Source of the DNA: Hydractinia symbiolongicarpus
Taxonomy: Eukaryota > Cnidaria > Hydrozoa > Anthoathecata > Hydractiniidae
NCBI RefSeq assembly: GCF_029227915.1
Contig: NC_079875.1
Span: forward strand, 7,130,001-7,194,000
DNA length: 64,000 nucleotides
Reading direction: 5' to 3'
Shown here: positions 48,644-60,000 of the stretch, in pieces
Layout of the letters: every line of letters begins with the position of its first letter
How positions within the stretch are numbered: the stretch's first letter is position 1
Translations under genes and position numbers: made by a program
Notes under the pieces: model-generated
The model's input: only the letters and a program-made list of their open reading frames with translations
Told to the model about the DNA's origin: nothing
Databases searched by the model: none

Positions 48644-51600
48644 ATGTGGTTCTTGTTTCTTTTTATCATGTCGTTTGCTACAGTGACCAGTTTTCCTCCA
48701 ATGGAAGGTAAGTAGCTGTAATAAATCTAACTATAAAGCTAAGGTTATTTATAGCCAAGCAAAGCCGAAACGTGACATTTGAATTGTTATGATAATGTTG
48801 ATAATTGAAGTATCTTGGTAGTAATGTCATAAATACTGAAGTTTAAGAAAAACAAGTCATGTTCATCCACCGGAAAGTAGATTCCACCATTATCTTACCT
48901 TTGTAATTATGCTCCCAATAAAAATAAATTTAGCGACATTTATTATTGAGTTTATTTTGCAACTTTTCATTGCAAAGTTTTGAAACTCATTGCAATTATT
49001 ACTGTCTGCATTGCCTCATCCAAAAATGTCGTAGTTACGAGAGAACAATTTAGAAAACTAAGTTGTACATAAACTAATTTCATGAGCTCTTTAAGGTCAG
49101 CAATAAAAACACGTTTTCTCAGAAAAATCATAAAAAGTTAAAGCAAATTCGTTAAAGACAGTAAACCTTGAAATTGTGGGGAATTCCACAATCCAAAATA
49201 TTCTATACTCAAAAAGCCTGGCCTAAATAGAGTTAATAGACAGAGTAGTAAGTACAGTTAGTAAATGAAATTTTTAGAACGTTTTTAGCTCCACTCTTCT
49301 ACTCAAGAAGCATTTTTGATTAGTCTAAAACCGTTTTATTATATACAAAATTAATTGGATATTTTAGATCCGAATCTATTTGAAGGCGATATGATCCTAA
49401 CTCCTGATCAATTGACAGCCATAAAAAATGGTGAATTTAATAGAGATTTGCCATTAGCTGCAACTCGACGTCCATGGCCGAAACTGATTGCTTACGATTT
49501 GTTTGGATTGAGTAAGTCTCATATTTGCATTGTGACGTTCTTTAAAGTTAATTTGAAGTCAACTTATTGCAGTATATGAATATTATGATTTACACTAATT
49601 TGCAGAAACCATTCCTAAAGCAAGAAAAGTAATCGAAGATGCTTTTAGAGACTATCATAAACACACATGTTTGCGATTTATTCCAAGAACTAACGAGCGT
49701 GCTTACCTCCAATTTTACGAAGGTGGAGGGTGAGTAAATTTTTAATTCTTCCAGAAAAGCATTTTATAGGAATTTGTTGTAACTTTCTCTATTATACAAG
49801 GGGACTATACGATTTTTTATGTATTCTGATTGGTTTAGCCCTCCTGACGACGAGTCGATATTGCACAACATAAACTGTTTTGTCTACCTATAAATTATCA
49901 AAGCCTATGTCATTCTTGGCTAGCTAGACAAAAACAAAACCTCAATATTTGCTGTAATTACACTTTAAGATGCACATGCAACTTCAAACATTTTCCTGTT
50001 TTAGAATAGCTAACTTCTGATCATGAAAATGTTTGTCTACATGGACGCTCAAATTAAGCAGAGAAATACTATGCATAATTCGAAATTCCATGGGCATGAA
50101 ACTCCAAATCTATTAGAATGCTTCTGTTGTTAAACCGACCGTTTCGAATTCTCACCTTGAGTGTTAACTAAACTAACTTTTTGTTCACTTTTTTTATCTA
50201 AAAAAGTATTTTTATTTCCACAAGCTTGGCTGGCACTTAAACCTCGGGCGATATTGAGCAGTACAATCCTGGTTTTTATTGTGTGACTATAGCGCATTAG
50301 CTACTATTTTATACACTAATTTTCATCTCATCTGAAAAAGCTGTATCGAATTTTCTTAGTTTGCAAGCACGCATTGTAAATTATTTATAAATGGGATATT
50401 AATATGGTAACACAAACTTGACAAAAAATCGCTTTTAAAGTTCCCTTTCTTACCGCTGCAGTATCTCCAATAGTATTTTGTGCTCTTACGAGTTCCTCAA
50501 ATATGGCCTACTCTATCATTAGCAATGTTCTTATCGTGCGAACGGCTTTCTAGATATCTGTTTAGCTAAATTTTTTTACTTAGAGTTCGATTTGTTATTT
50601 ATTTATTGCATCATTTAGATGTTCTTCAAGAGTTGGCTACTGGGGAGGCAAAAACACAATTTCTTTAGGAAAGGCATGTTGGACCAAAAACATTGCAATA
50701 CATGAAATAATGCATTCGCTTGGTAGGTCGCTAACATATTACAGCACGTCGTATACTACATGGAAAGTGAGATTCATTTTCTAGCAGTAGCTACCTACTT
50801 AAAGCGGGATACATACGACTCTATTTATCGAATTTGCATTGATTGGATCGTGTATTATGTATCATGCAGTCATTTTTTCGTGCACACACGAAGTTTCCGA
50901 CGTTTTCTTGAATTTGTAGTTGCTGAAATAACAACTGCACCAGCAGCAATTTCAAATTCGTCTTGGCTCTGTGAAGACTGTTTATCAAAAATAAAATATC
51001 GAAAATCTTTTCTCGTCAATCAACTGTTAATTTTCGATTTTATTTTAATGGTCTATCTCATTAAGGAAATATTGTTTGAATTTCTTGGTAGAATATTCAA
51101 CTTCTTTACAACAGTAAAAACTTTATATTAATTTTTCCCGTTATTACAAAATGTTAGTTACATTATAAAACGCCTTTGCTGATTTTTAACATAAATTGAG
51201 GAACGGAATATGTCAAAAATTTTTAGGAATTGACTTCATGATAAAGCAGGAAAATGACTGGTTGCATGTAAGGAAATTTTTATACTGTGATTTATTGATA
51301 ACTATTGATAGGTTTCCACCACGAACAAAGTCGACCCGACAGAGATAAATACGTGAAAATATTAATGGAAAACGTGTTGGATTGTAAGTAATACTGGCTT
51401 GACCATAGCATACTAATATTCGCATGTCTTTTTAATAAAGTAAATGTTGTAATTCCAAAAATGTTAGCATTAGTACTTTCATTATATAATGGTAGGCTTT
51501 CACTTTTAAAATAGTTAACGTCCATGCCTACAGGTATTTATATTTTTCTGAATAAACGCCTGTTCACTTTGTTAAAATTTATTTGCCACGTTTATGTTAA

Positions 51601-53277
51601 AAAAAATAATTCGATCAAAGTGTAAAGATTTGCCTTTCCCTATGAGATAAGTACCTACCAAATAATTACAAAACATAATTTTGAATTTTTCCATATTGAT
51701 TGCAATATAAACTTGTTGGATTAGTTATCTGTAGACAGAACATATTCAAAAAATCAAATGTTTACTTCTCTGCATTTTCTCAAGAATTGTCAAATGTCCT
51801 TATTTATGACGTGGTTTCCCAATTGTCCAGTGGCTGCATTCACGCAAATTCAAAAATAAAGGGGAAGCATTTAGAAAAACTTATCTACATGGAAAGGGTT
51901 TACTTATGAGAGGCATCGTTAGACGTATCATTTATGTATAAGTACATTGTTAGTTCTATTTGCCATGAATTGAACAAGATACATTAAATAATTTAATATT
52001 TAGATGCGAAAGATAACTTTAATAAATATGGAAATGATAGAATAGACAGCCTAGGCAGTCCATATGACTTTTCATCCGTGATGCATTACAACGATACAAC
52101 TTTTGCAAAACATGGCACTAAGACAATCTTGACGGTTGATCCGAAAAACCAAAAATTGTTGGGAAAAAAGAATGGTTTAAGTAAACAAGATATTTATCAA
52201 ATCAACAAACTCTACAAATGCGCTGGTATATTGCTTTTTTTGCTGATTTTTTTTAACTTCATATTTTTCATTTATTCGTGTCCGACTTTAAAAGTGTAAA
52301 TATAGAACTTTACATAATTTGCTTTTAGATGAGAAACCAATGACCATTCCTGTGATACCAACATTAGGTATGACTTGTTTGATTTGTTATTGTTGTTATT
52401 GTTGTTATTGTTGTTATTGCTGTTATTGTTGTTATTGTTGTTGTTGTTGTTATTGTTGTTATTGTTGTTATTGTTGTTATTGTTGTTATTGTTGTTATTG
52501 TTGTTATTGTTTTTATTGTTGTTATTGTTGTTATTGTTGTTATTGTTGTTGTTGTTGTTGTTGTTGTTGTTATTGTTGTTATTGTTGTTATTGTTGTTAT
52601 TTTTGTTATTGTTATTGTTGTTATTGTTGTTATTGTTGTTTTTGTTGTTATTGTTGTTATTCTTGTTATAACAATATAACTGAAAAACTTTCGGATTTTT
52701 TCTTGTTCGAAAATTTTGTCTGTTCGAAATTTGTGTCTGCCGAAAGTTTTTTTGTATGAAAATTTTAGTTTTCCTATTTTTTTAAAACAGGACCAGTGCA
52801 TAGAAATTATATAAAGGATAATCAGAAAATCAATAAAAACTGCAGTTTATTGCTTATTATTTTTGTTATTTTCACATTTGATCCTGATCCTGATGACCCT
52901 TTCTTTGATCTTCATTGAATATATGTCTACTATAAATGCTTCTAGCCTTCTTTTCGCGTCAATTTCCGTAATTATTACTTTTGAAATTTGGTTAAAATTT
53001 GTTCAAAAGACTACCCATACATTTTCACACTTTATAAATCTTTCCCAAACATTTTTCTGCTGAAATAAAGAATGTGTCCGAAAGTTTTTCCGCCGAAACA
53101 TTTTACGCCGAAAATTAATGCAAGCTGTGTACATCATAAAATTTATTTTTAGATCCTTCATGCAGTGACACCTACGCACACTGCGATAGATACGACTCCT
53201 ATTGCAAGTCAACAAAAAGTGATTCTTTAACAAGATGGGTTAAAAAATCGTGTCGTAAACAATGTAATTTTTGTTGA
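48644..53277 (+). CDS. Astacin-family zinc metalloprotease with C-terminal ShKT domain, eight exons
   Basis: Exons: 48644-48707, 49368-49511, 49606-49729, 50619-50722, 51312-51383, 52004-52225, 52329-52367, 53153-53277. All have GT-AG borders and consistent phase, giving 297 aa. Residues 1-16 are a signal peptide. The propeptide carries FEGD at 26-29, the aspartate switch that holds the zinc site closed. The catalytic domain spans about 54-243, with H139-E140-H143-H149 in HEIMHSLGFHHEQSRPDR and the Met-turn SVMHY at 194-198. Cys 91, 112, 131 and 242 match the two conserved disulfides. A short linker (exon 7) leads to a ShKT module at about 260-297 with six Cys. Astacins are secreted endopeptidases acting in development, matrix turnover and digestion; the substrate is unknown. 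Nothing required for activity is missing. Confidence 0.95.
52380..52672. repeat. Long (TTGTTA)n / (TTG)n microsatellite in astacin intron 7
   Basis: About 290 bp of imperfect hexamer TTGTTA with TTG trimer stretches, starting a few bases after the exon 7 donor. Its translations in all frames are low complexity and not genes. Confidence 0.95.
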
Positions 53278-53528
53278 ATTTCTTGAAAGACATCAATTAT
53301 ATTTTATTGTTATCCGTCTCAAAGTTCTTTCTAGGTGACTGTATATCTGTTCTTACATTAAATGTGGCTATATTTGAACATCCTAACAAAAGCATCTTTC
53401 TTGCATGGACAAATAAATACTTGTCTGTAGCATATAAATAAATGTTATTTTGCAACTTAAAAAAAGAAAAAACAGAAGGATATATCAAAACTTGATATTA
53501 ATGGTCATCAAAATTCTCTAAAAAATAC

Positions 53529-53565
53529 TGACAGTTGCAAATCCATCCAGGATTTGCAACTGTCA
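53529..53565. repeat. Perfect hairpin, 16-bp arms
   Basis: TGACAGTTGCAAATCC and its exact complement with a 5-nt loop, downstream of the astacin stop codon. Confidence 0.85.
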
Positions 53566-53610
53566 TGTTGGAATTATTGCGTCTATCTTCTTTCCCCTAT
53601 AATTGTCAAA

Positions 53611-54072
53611 AATAGTAAATGTGGCGCGGTACTAATAAGTGTCTATTTGGAAAACCATCGGGACCTTAAAAAATGTACACCATAAATTGTCTGCTACACC
53701 AGAGGCTTTAATTATCTTGACGGTTGATCCGAAAAACCAAAAATTGTTGGGAAAAAAGAATGGTTTAAGTAAACAAGATATTTATCAAATAAACAAACTC
53801 TACAAATGCGCTGGTATGTTGCTTTTCTTGCTGATTTTTTTTAACTTCACTTTTTTCATTTATTCGTGTCCGACTATAAAGGTGTAAATATAGAACTTTA
53901 CATAATTTGCTTTTAGATGAGAAACCAATGACCATTCCTGTGATACCAACATTAGGTATGACAACAATAGTAAATGTGGCGCGGTACTAATAAGCGTCTA
54001 TTTGGAAAACCATCGGGACCTTAAAAAAATGTACACCATAAATTGTCTGCTACACCAGAGGCTTTAATTATC
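53611..54072 (+). pseudogene. Astacin exon 6-7 fragment between 106-bp direct repeats
   Basis: 53611-53716 and 53966-54072 are near-identical direct repeats. Between them 53717-53965 copies about 52127-52372: the 3' part of astacin exon 6, the intron, exon 7 and a few bases past its donor, with only about half a dozen differences visible. The copy lacks the catalytic part and an upstream acceptor, so it should not make protein by itself. Its closeness to the parent shows a recent event. Confidence 0.9.
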
Positions 54073-55614
54073 ATTTTATCCTTTCCCAAGAAAAGTTTCT
54101 GCTTTAGAGGAGTGACTGTTGTAAAGAGGCTTTACTGTATATACAAGCAGTTATTAACAAAATAGTTTGGAATCGATGTTATAAGAGAGCTGGATTTTTT
54201 TTGCTTAGCTAACTGTTCTGCTGTTTGTCACATAATGAGAGGTCAAGTCCTAAAAACTAATTTCTCCTAGACTAGTGTTCTTATCTGCATAGAAAGACAA
54301 TTTTTAATTATCAAAACTCATAAACCTTTAAGAAACTGAAGTATCGTTTACCTGATAGAAGCATGTTGGAGTTGCAATACTAATCACTAGAAACTGTTTT
54401 GTTTTTATTACTTTACACATTTTTAATACTTTACTTTGTGGTGCGTGGCCTTGTGGTTATGGAGCTCGCTTCGTAATCACAAGGGCTGTGGTTCGGTCAG
54501 CAGCGCGGGCATGTTTAGCAAGTACCTTTACCGCAGCTACGGGTCAATCCATGCCATGTGAGGGAAATTGGGTAAGTATTGTCGGTGTATGCTTACATAC
54601 ATTCCGAACACAGGACGCACATTGATAAAAGTGTTTCCCAAACTGAAGTGGCTATCTTGTATAAACATTCTGAATAATAAAAATAATACACATGAAATAG
54701 AGGAAAAATTGACCAAAACATAGTAAAATACGAATTTCCTTTCATAAAGTTTAATATTTTATGTCGTATAAAAGCATGTCAAAATTAAACAGACGCGCTC
54801 TAAAAGGGCTGACTCATACCTAGCATTGTAGAAAAACTGTAAAAATCTTATATAATAATTTGAACAGTGTGTATGTCTGTCTGTAACAGGTAAATTGGAT
54901 TTTATTTTTTACAATGTTTTTTAAAAGCGTCTATAATACATCCGTTATAATTATGTTCTGTATTTTATAAACGTTTTGTTTACGATTTTAATTCGCTAGA
55001 ATGTGATAAAATAAAGTGATTTCATTAGTTGAGAATTTAATGCATGCTAAATTAAATTTACCGTGAAGGGTGCTTTGTTATAAATTATTGCGCGGGTAAA
55101 AACACAGGCCATCAACGTTGTTATTGTTGTTGTCCATTTTGTTTAAAAATTGATTGTTTGTGTCTTTAAATGAAATTGACAACAGATTATTTTGTGATAA
55201 GAAACATTTCATAAATTTAACTAGTAATAATAATAATAATATTGTTTTAGAATTATTTAAATTTGACATAGAGCTAAGGAGAACGGTTACAATTGTGTAC
55301 AAAAAAGTATGGTATATTTACATATTTGCATGCGTCAAAACGTTTAAAAATGATAGTTCCGTTATTATACAATTTTACCTCCTTTAATACAGCTAAAGAG
55401 TTTTAAGAGAGAGAAAAAAGTAAAACCGCCATTAAATCAGCTGTTTCGTTAATTCTTTTATTAGAAGCAATGCCCCTAGTGAATGTACCAATGAATTCTA
55501 GTTTTCAGGTGATTGTGACAATGAAGTTGGTGTGTCGGTTTATAAAATGGTGTGATACTTCTGGCGTTTAAATTGATAGCTCAAGTGCGTATTTTGTGAT
55601 AGTAATACAACAAC
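54073..55614. other. No gene seen
   Basis: Contains the tRNA-like repeat at 54435-54650. The small frames at 55078-55387 are low complexity (AAT/TTG rich). Confidence 0.5.
54435..54650 (+). repeat. tRNA-derived SINE-like repeat
   Basis: A head with A-box-like TGGCCTTGTGGTTATGG, the CTTCGTAATC anticodon region (Thr-type) and GGTTCGGTC B-box-like motif, followed by an unrelated tail. It is related to 7822-7952, which lies on the other strand. Confidence 0.5.
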
Positions 55615-55851
55615 ATGGCTGTTTTACCAGTCTGTGCCCTGAAAGTTTCATTCTGTACTCGGCCATTGCAACCTAACGGCCTGGTTCGTTTTTTAACTCC
55701 AGACAGGTTGGTTAGGTGGGTTCGAATTGGTTCATATAATGACTTTGTTGACCCAGGCACCACGTTGATAAAGAAGATCATGCGCATTGCTATCCAAAGC
55801 AAAACAAAAACAGTGATGGACAGAGAAGCAGCAGACAAGAAGTTTGATTAG
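55615..55851 (+). CDS. Hypothetical 78-aa ORF
   Basis: An uninterrupted frame starting ATGGCTGTTTTACCAG after AACAAC and ending at TAG. It is clearly more GC-rich than the surrounding DNA, and the product is Arg/Val-rich (RLVRWVRIGSYNDFVDP). I recognise no domain and see no signal peptide or membrane helix. It may be a small single-exon gene, a retrocopy fragment or part of a repeat; the composition is the main reason to list it. Confidence 0.3.
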   Translation: MAVLPVCALKVSFCTRPLQPNGLVRFLTPDRLVRWVRIGSYNDFVDPGTTLIKKIMRIAIQSKTKTVMDREAADKKFD

Positions 55852-57034
55852 ACTTTAGAACCTGTGAAGCAGCTTTTAAATTCCTAAATAATAATTTTAA
55901 TTTAATTTTGCTTGTTTGTTACATCTTGCATCCGCCATTTTTAAAGACTTACGCGCATTTTTTTCAACCCCACATCAGTTTAGGTCTTGTCCCTGGTTGG
56001 TTTTTCCCATCCAATATGCATTTATTTCAAACGGTTTGAGCTACCAACCGGGCCATCACCAACTCGCCTCATATAATTTGGAACTTAGTGTCAATTAAAA
56101 AAAGTTAAATTTAGGACTTTAATTACACTATTAATCAATTCTTCGTAATTATAAAACCGTTACAGTCTTTAAATAGATCTCCATCAATTTTTTGGTTTCG
56201 TTTTGGTTTAATTTGGCTTTTTTAGGTTTCGTTCGTCAGTTCAAATACTAAATATATTGATAAAATTTATTCATTCCTGGTACGTATTATAGAAATTTAA
56301 AACTGCAGCCAGTAGATTGTGCTCCATCAAACATATGATCTAGAATTGCTTTGACAATGAAATATCCGCAGTTATTTTAATTGTGCATAATTCGACCGCA
56401 AGTAAACATTATGACGTGATTATTTCTTTGCTGACATCATGAACACTGAGGAAGAAAAATTGAACTTACTTTTTATGTGATCAATTAGATCTTGATATTT
56501 TGTTCATGGAATCAATTCTTAAGTAAAGTAAACGCCATGTTTAATTTGATATCATAAATGATTTGCTATCCAACCATAAATTACACGTATACACTTAGTA
56601 GAACTTCAAAATTGATAAAAATTACCACTTGCCATATATTTAAATAAAAATACCATAAATGAACCATTATAAAAAATATTTACTTACATAACTTTTCAAA
56701 TTGAATTTTAAGTAAAGTCAAATAAAACGTCACAGCCAAAAAACTGCTTCCCCTACTGAAAATAGGTTAAATAGTTACAAACAAAAAATATTGTGTCCGA
56801 TCTTATGAAACATAATTCTAATTAAATTTAACATATCTCCAATTACTGCTGCAAATGACCATTTAATTGCTTTTTTATAGCTTTAAAACATTTGAACAGA
56901 AACTATAATTTGAATAAAAGCTTTACCACGCTTTCAAAACAGTGCGTGCAGGAATTGAGAAAGAGCTGCAAAATATGTAGTGAAAAGAGTGAAACTAACT
57001 AAAAGGCATAGACTGCTCTAAGCTTTAATTCAAT
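55852..57034. other. No gene seen
   Basis: AT-rich spacer between the hypothetical ORF and the NIDO gene. It should include that gene's promoter. Confidence 0.5.
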
Positions 57035-60000
57035 ATGTGTAAAGCATTATTAATCATTTTTAGCATTTTCCATACAACAAATATGTTGGAGTTAAATGAT
57101 TTTTTTCCGTTTGGTAGTGGTGCAAATGATACGACAGTTATTGATGCCCAGAATGGAATACAGTTGACAAAGAATTTATATGATGACAATTATGATAACA
57201 TCAAAGTCGATCATATCCCCTTTTTTAACCGGAGAAACAACAAAGCTGTACAGGTTTGTGTTGTCCTGCCTTTTGAAGTAAAAGCGGCTCATTTTGTAAT
57301 ATCTGCCTCGTTTTGTGATAAAAACAGCTAACATACCTGACGCGTTTTTTTATTAAAAGCGGCATGTTATATTATTTTAGATGGACATTTATCAGAACGA
57401 ACAAATTTACCATTTAGAATCACCAGAACTATTAATCTTACCAGGACATTGAGCCAGACCATTGTTTCCAACACAAGAATCACTAGAACATTTATTCTCC
57501 TCAGGACAATCAGTAACAACGAATTTTATTTAAAACAAGCAGTTTTTATTACAAAATGTAATTACAAAATAAGTCGTTTATTACAAAGCATATTTGGAAG
57601 TTATTCACCCAGAGTTAACCATATCTTTTTAACGCCTGACTTATTATGCTGTCTTTAACGTACGGTCAAAGGTTTATACTTCTTAAATAACTGGCATTAA
57701 ATTGAGATTTTATTGTACCCCTAGGTAAAGAGTAAGCATAGATTTCAATAAGCTGGAGAGTCAGCAATTAAAAGAAAAAAAATGAGCAGGGGAAGGGACA
57801 TGAATAAACTAATTCCTAACGATCTACATTCACAAATGAGGATTGGATATGCAAATAAGCAATCCTCACTTCAGTTACAGATTTTGATCCAAGTTAAGTG
57901 TGTCGCAGCTGCCGTAAAAACAAACAAAAAGAAAATCCCGTACTTGTTGCTTGTGTTGTTAATAGATACAATTATGTTATGCTAAATAAGATTAAATTTT
58001 GGTGGACATAACTAGCATAACTAGCTATAAACTGTAGATAATGTTAACCTAAGTACTTTTGCAATTTTTGCCTTTTTGATGTGACAAAATACTGCCCTGA
58101 AAAATACGCTGGTATCATTGAGCGTTATTTAGCCAACATTAATATAATAATCAGTCATTGCACTGACTTCGCAAGCTGGGTCGGCAGTTAGACCTTGGAC
58201 GATATTGTGGGGCACCGTCCGGGTTAATTGGTTATTATTGTATTAAATTAGATAAAAATAGAAAATAAAATGTTCGGTTTAGTGTTCTTATAATAATATA
58301 ATTCCATACTTTATAAATCAATACTTTATTTATAATCCAATATTTTTTGGCTTAGTTTAAGACTCTTTGCGGCTCCAACGTAACAAATATTATTGTCATT
58401 TGACATATATACATTTTTTATTGAGAAATGCTTACAATCAAATGAAAAAAGCATATAAAATTTTTTGACAAGCAATGCAGGTATCAAAGTTTAAAATAAA
58501 GGGCGTAAGTAGGCGTTTTCTAAAAGGGCGGTAAAATCGAAGGGCGCATGTTTTTGGAACAACTTCAGACATATAAACCTAAATGTTAACAATTATAATA
58601 TCCATATACCAAAAAGCTACAAATAATTGGAGCAGTGCCTTTCAAAATAGGTGTGGCAGACCACCTGCTGTAAATTTTTGATGAAAAGTCAGCTACTAGG
58701 GTAATACAGGAAAATTTATAGTTCCAGAGTTATTAACGAAAGTATGCCAGATAGGGTATTTCTGGCGCTCTCTCTATCGTTTTTTTGAACAATGTAGTTA
58801 GGTCACTAGCCATGTTAATAAGCGTTCAAACAAATTTATTGACACTAATTCTGGGTACTTCAACAGTAAAACATGAGATTCATGTTTGTTTACATATTAA
58901 GTTATATTTTCTATTATTACCAGGTGGTGTGTCCACTGTCATTAACGTAAAATCAAAAGATGATGTGGCATGGAAATTTTTGTATGCATAAAATAAATAT
59001 TTGTCACCTACACTAACAGCCATAGAACAATGAGGACGAAACGGAATCAGCCCTCCTCTCCCCCCGGTCAATATATGTTTAAAAAACCCCGGACTGAATG
59101 AGGTTAAAACACCAATTCTAAAAATTTTTCTTTTATCTCTTACCTTTAGTTATCCATTTCGGGTAAAGTGGTCTTCGGTAAAATACGATACGTGGACTGC
59201 CAAAGACGTAAAATTTCTGTCAGAATTGACAAGAGAGGTCAAAGATTTGTCTGACAAAACCATACCAGCCAGCTAATTTCCATACAGGTTGCTGGTATAT
59301 TCATGTAAGAATAACGCGTTAAAGTTGATTTATTACAAGTCAATGATCAGGGGCGGATCCAGACTTTTTCAAGACTTAGTCAAGACTGAGTCTTGAATTT
59401 AGCAGCTGGGGGCTAAATTTTAAGCTTTGCGGGTACAAAAATCGCCGAAAAATTGTCTTCCGATTTATCTAGTTATTAATAAAATTGACCAAAAGAAACG
59501 CTAAGCTATAACAAAATCTCCTAAGAACATCTTTTATAAGAATCAAATCTCCGTCTTACACGTCTTATTTTAGATAGATAAAACCACTAAAATTAACAGG
59601 GATTAACTACAATAAAGTGAGACAATTGTGAATATATTTCATTATTTATAAACTCCTGCTGTTTCTGCCAATATCAGGCTTCATCAGCATGACTAGGTGA
59701 ATCAAATGATCACACCAGCCATGGACAGCAAAATAAAACACAATAATAACAAAAAAAATAAGAATATGGAAAGATCAGGATAATGAAGATTAAATATACA
59801 TACATGTGATATGATACAAACACACCTCAACCCATGTATTTGTTCAGATATATTTGTTTATTCATAGGGCTAAACTGAAGTTTCGTTTGAACTTTGAAAG
59901 AAGAATTAAGAAGGGCTTTTTACTGCTTTTTGCATGCCGAAATAGGAAAATGCAACTTTCAGTTAAGAAAGTTGCAACCTGGAAGAAGGGGAACGTAATG

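Noticed and set aside
52319-52801. Poly-Cys/Tyr, poly-Leu and poly-Thr/Ile open frames
   Set aside because: They are translations of the TTGTTA microsatellite within astacin intron 7.
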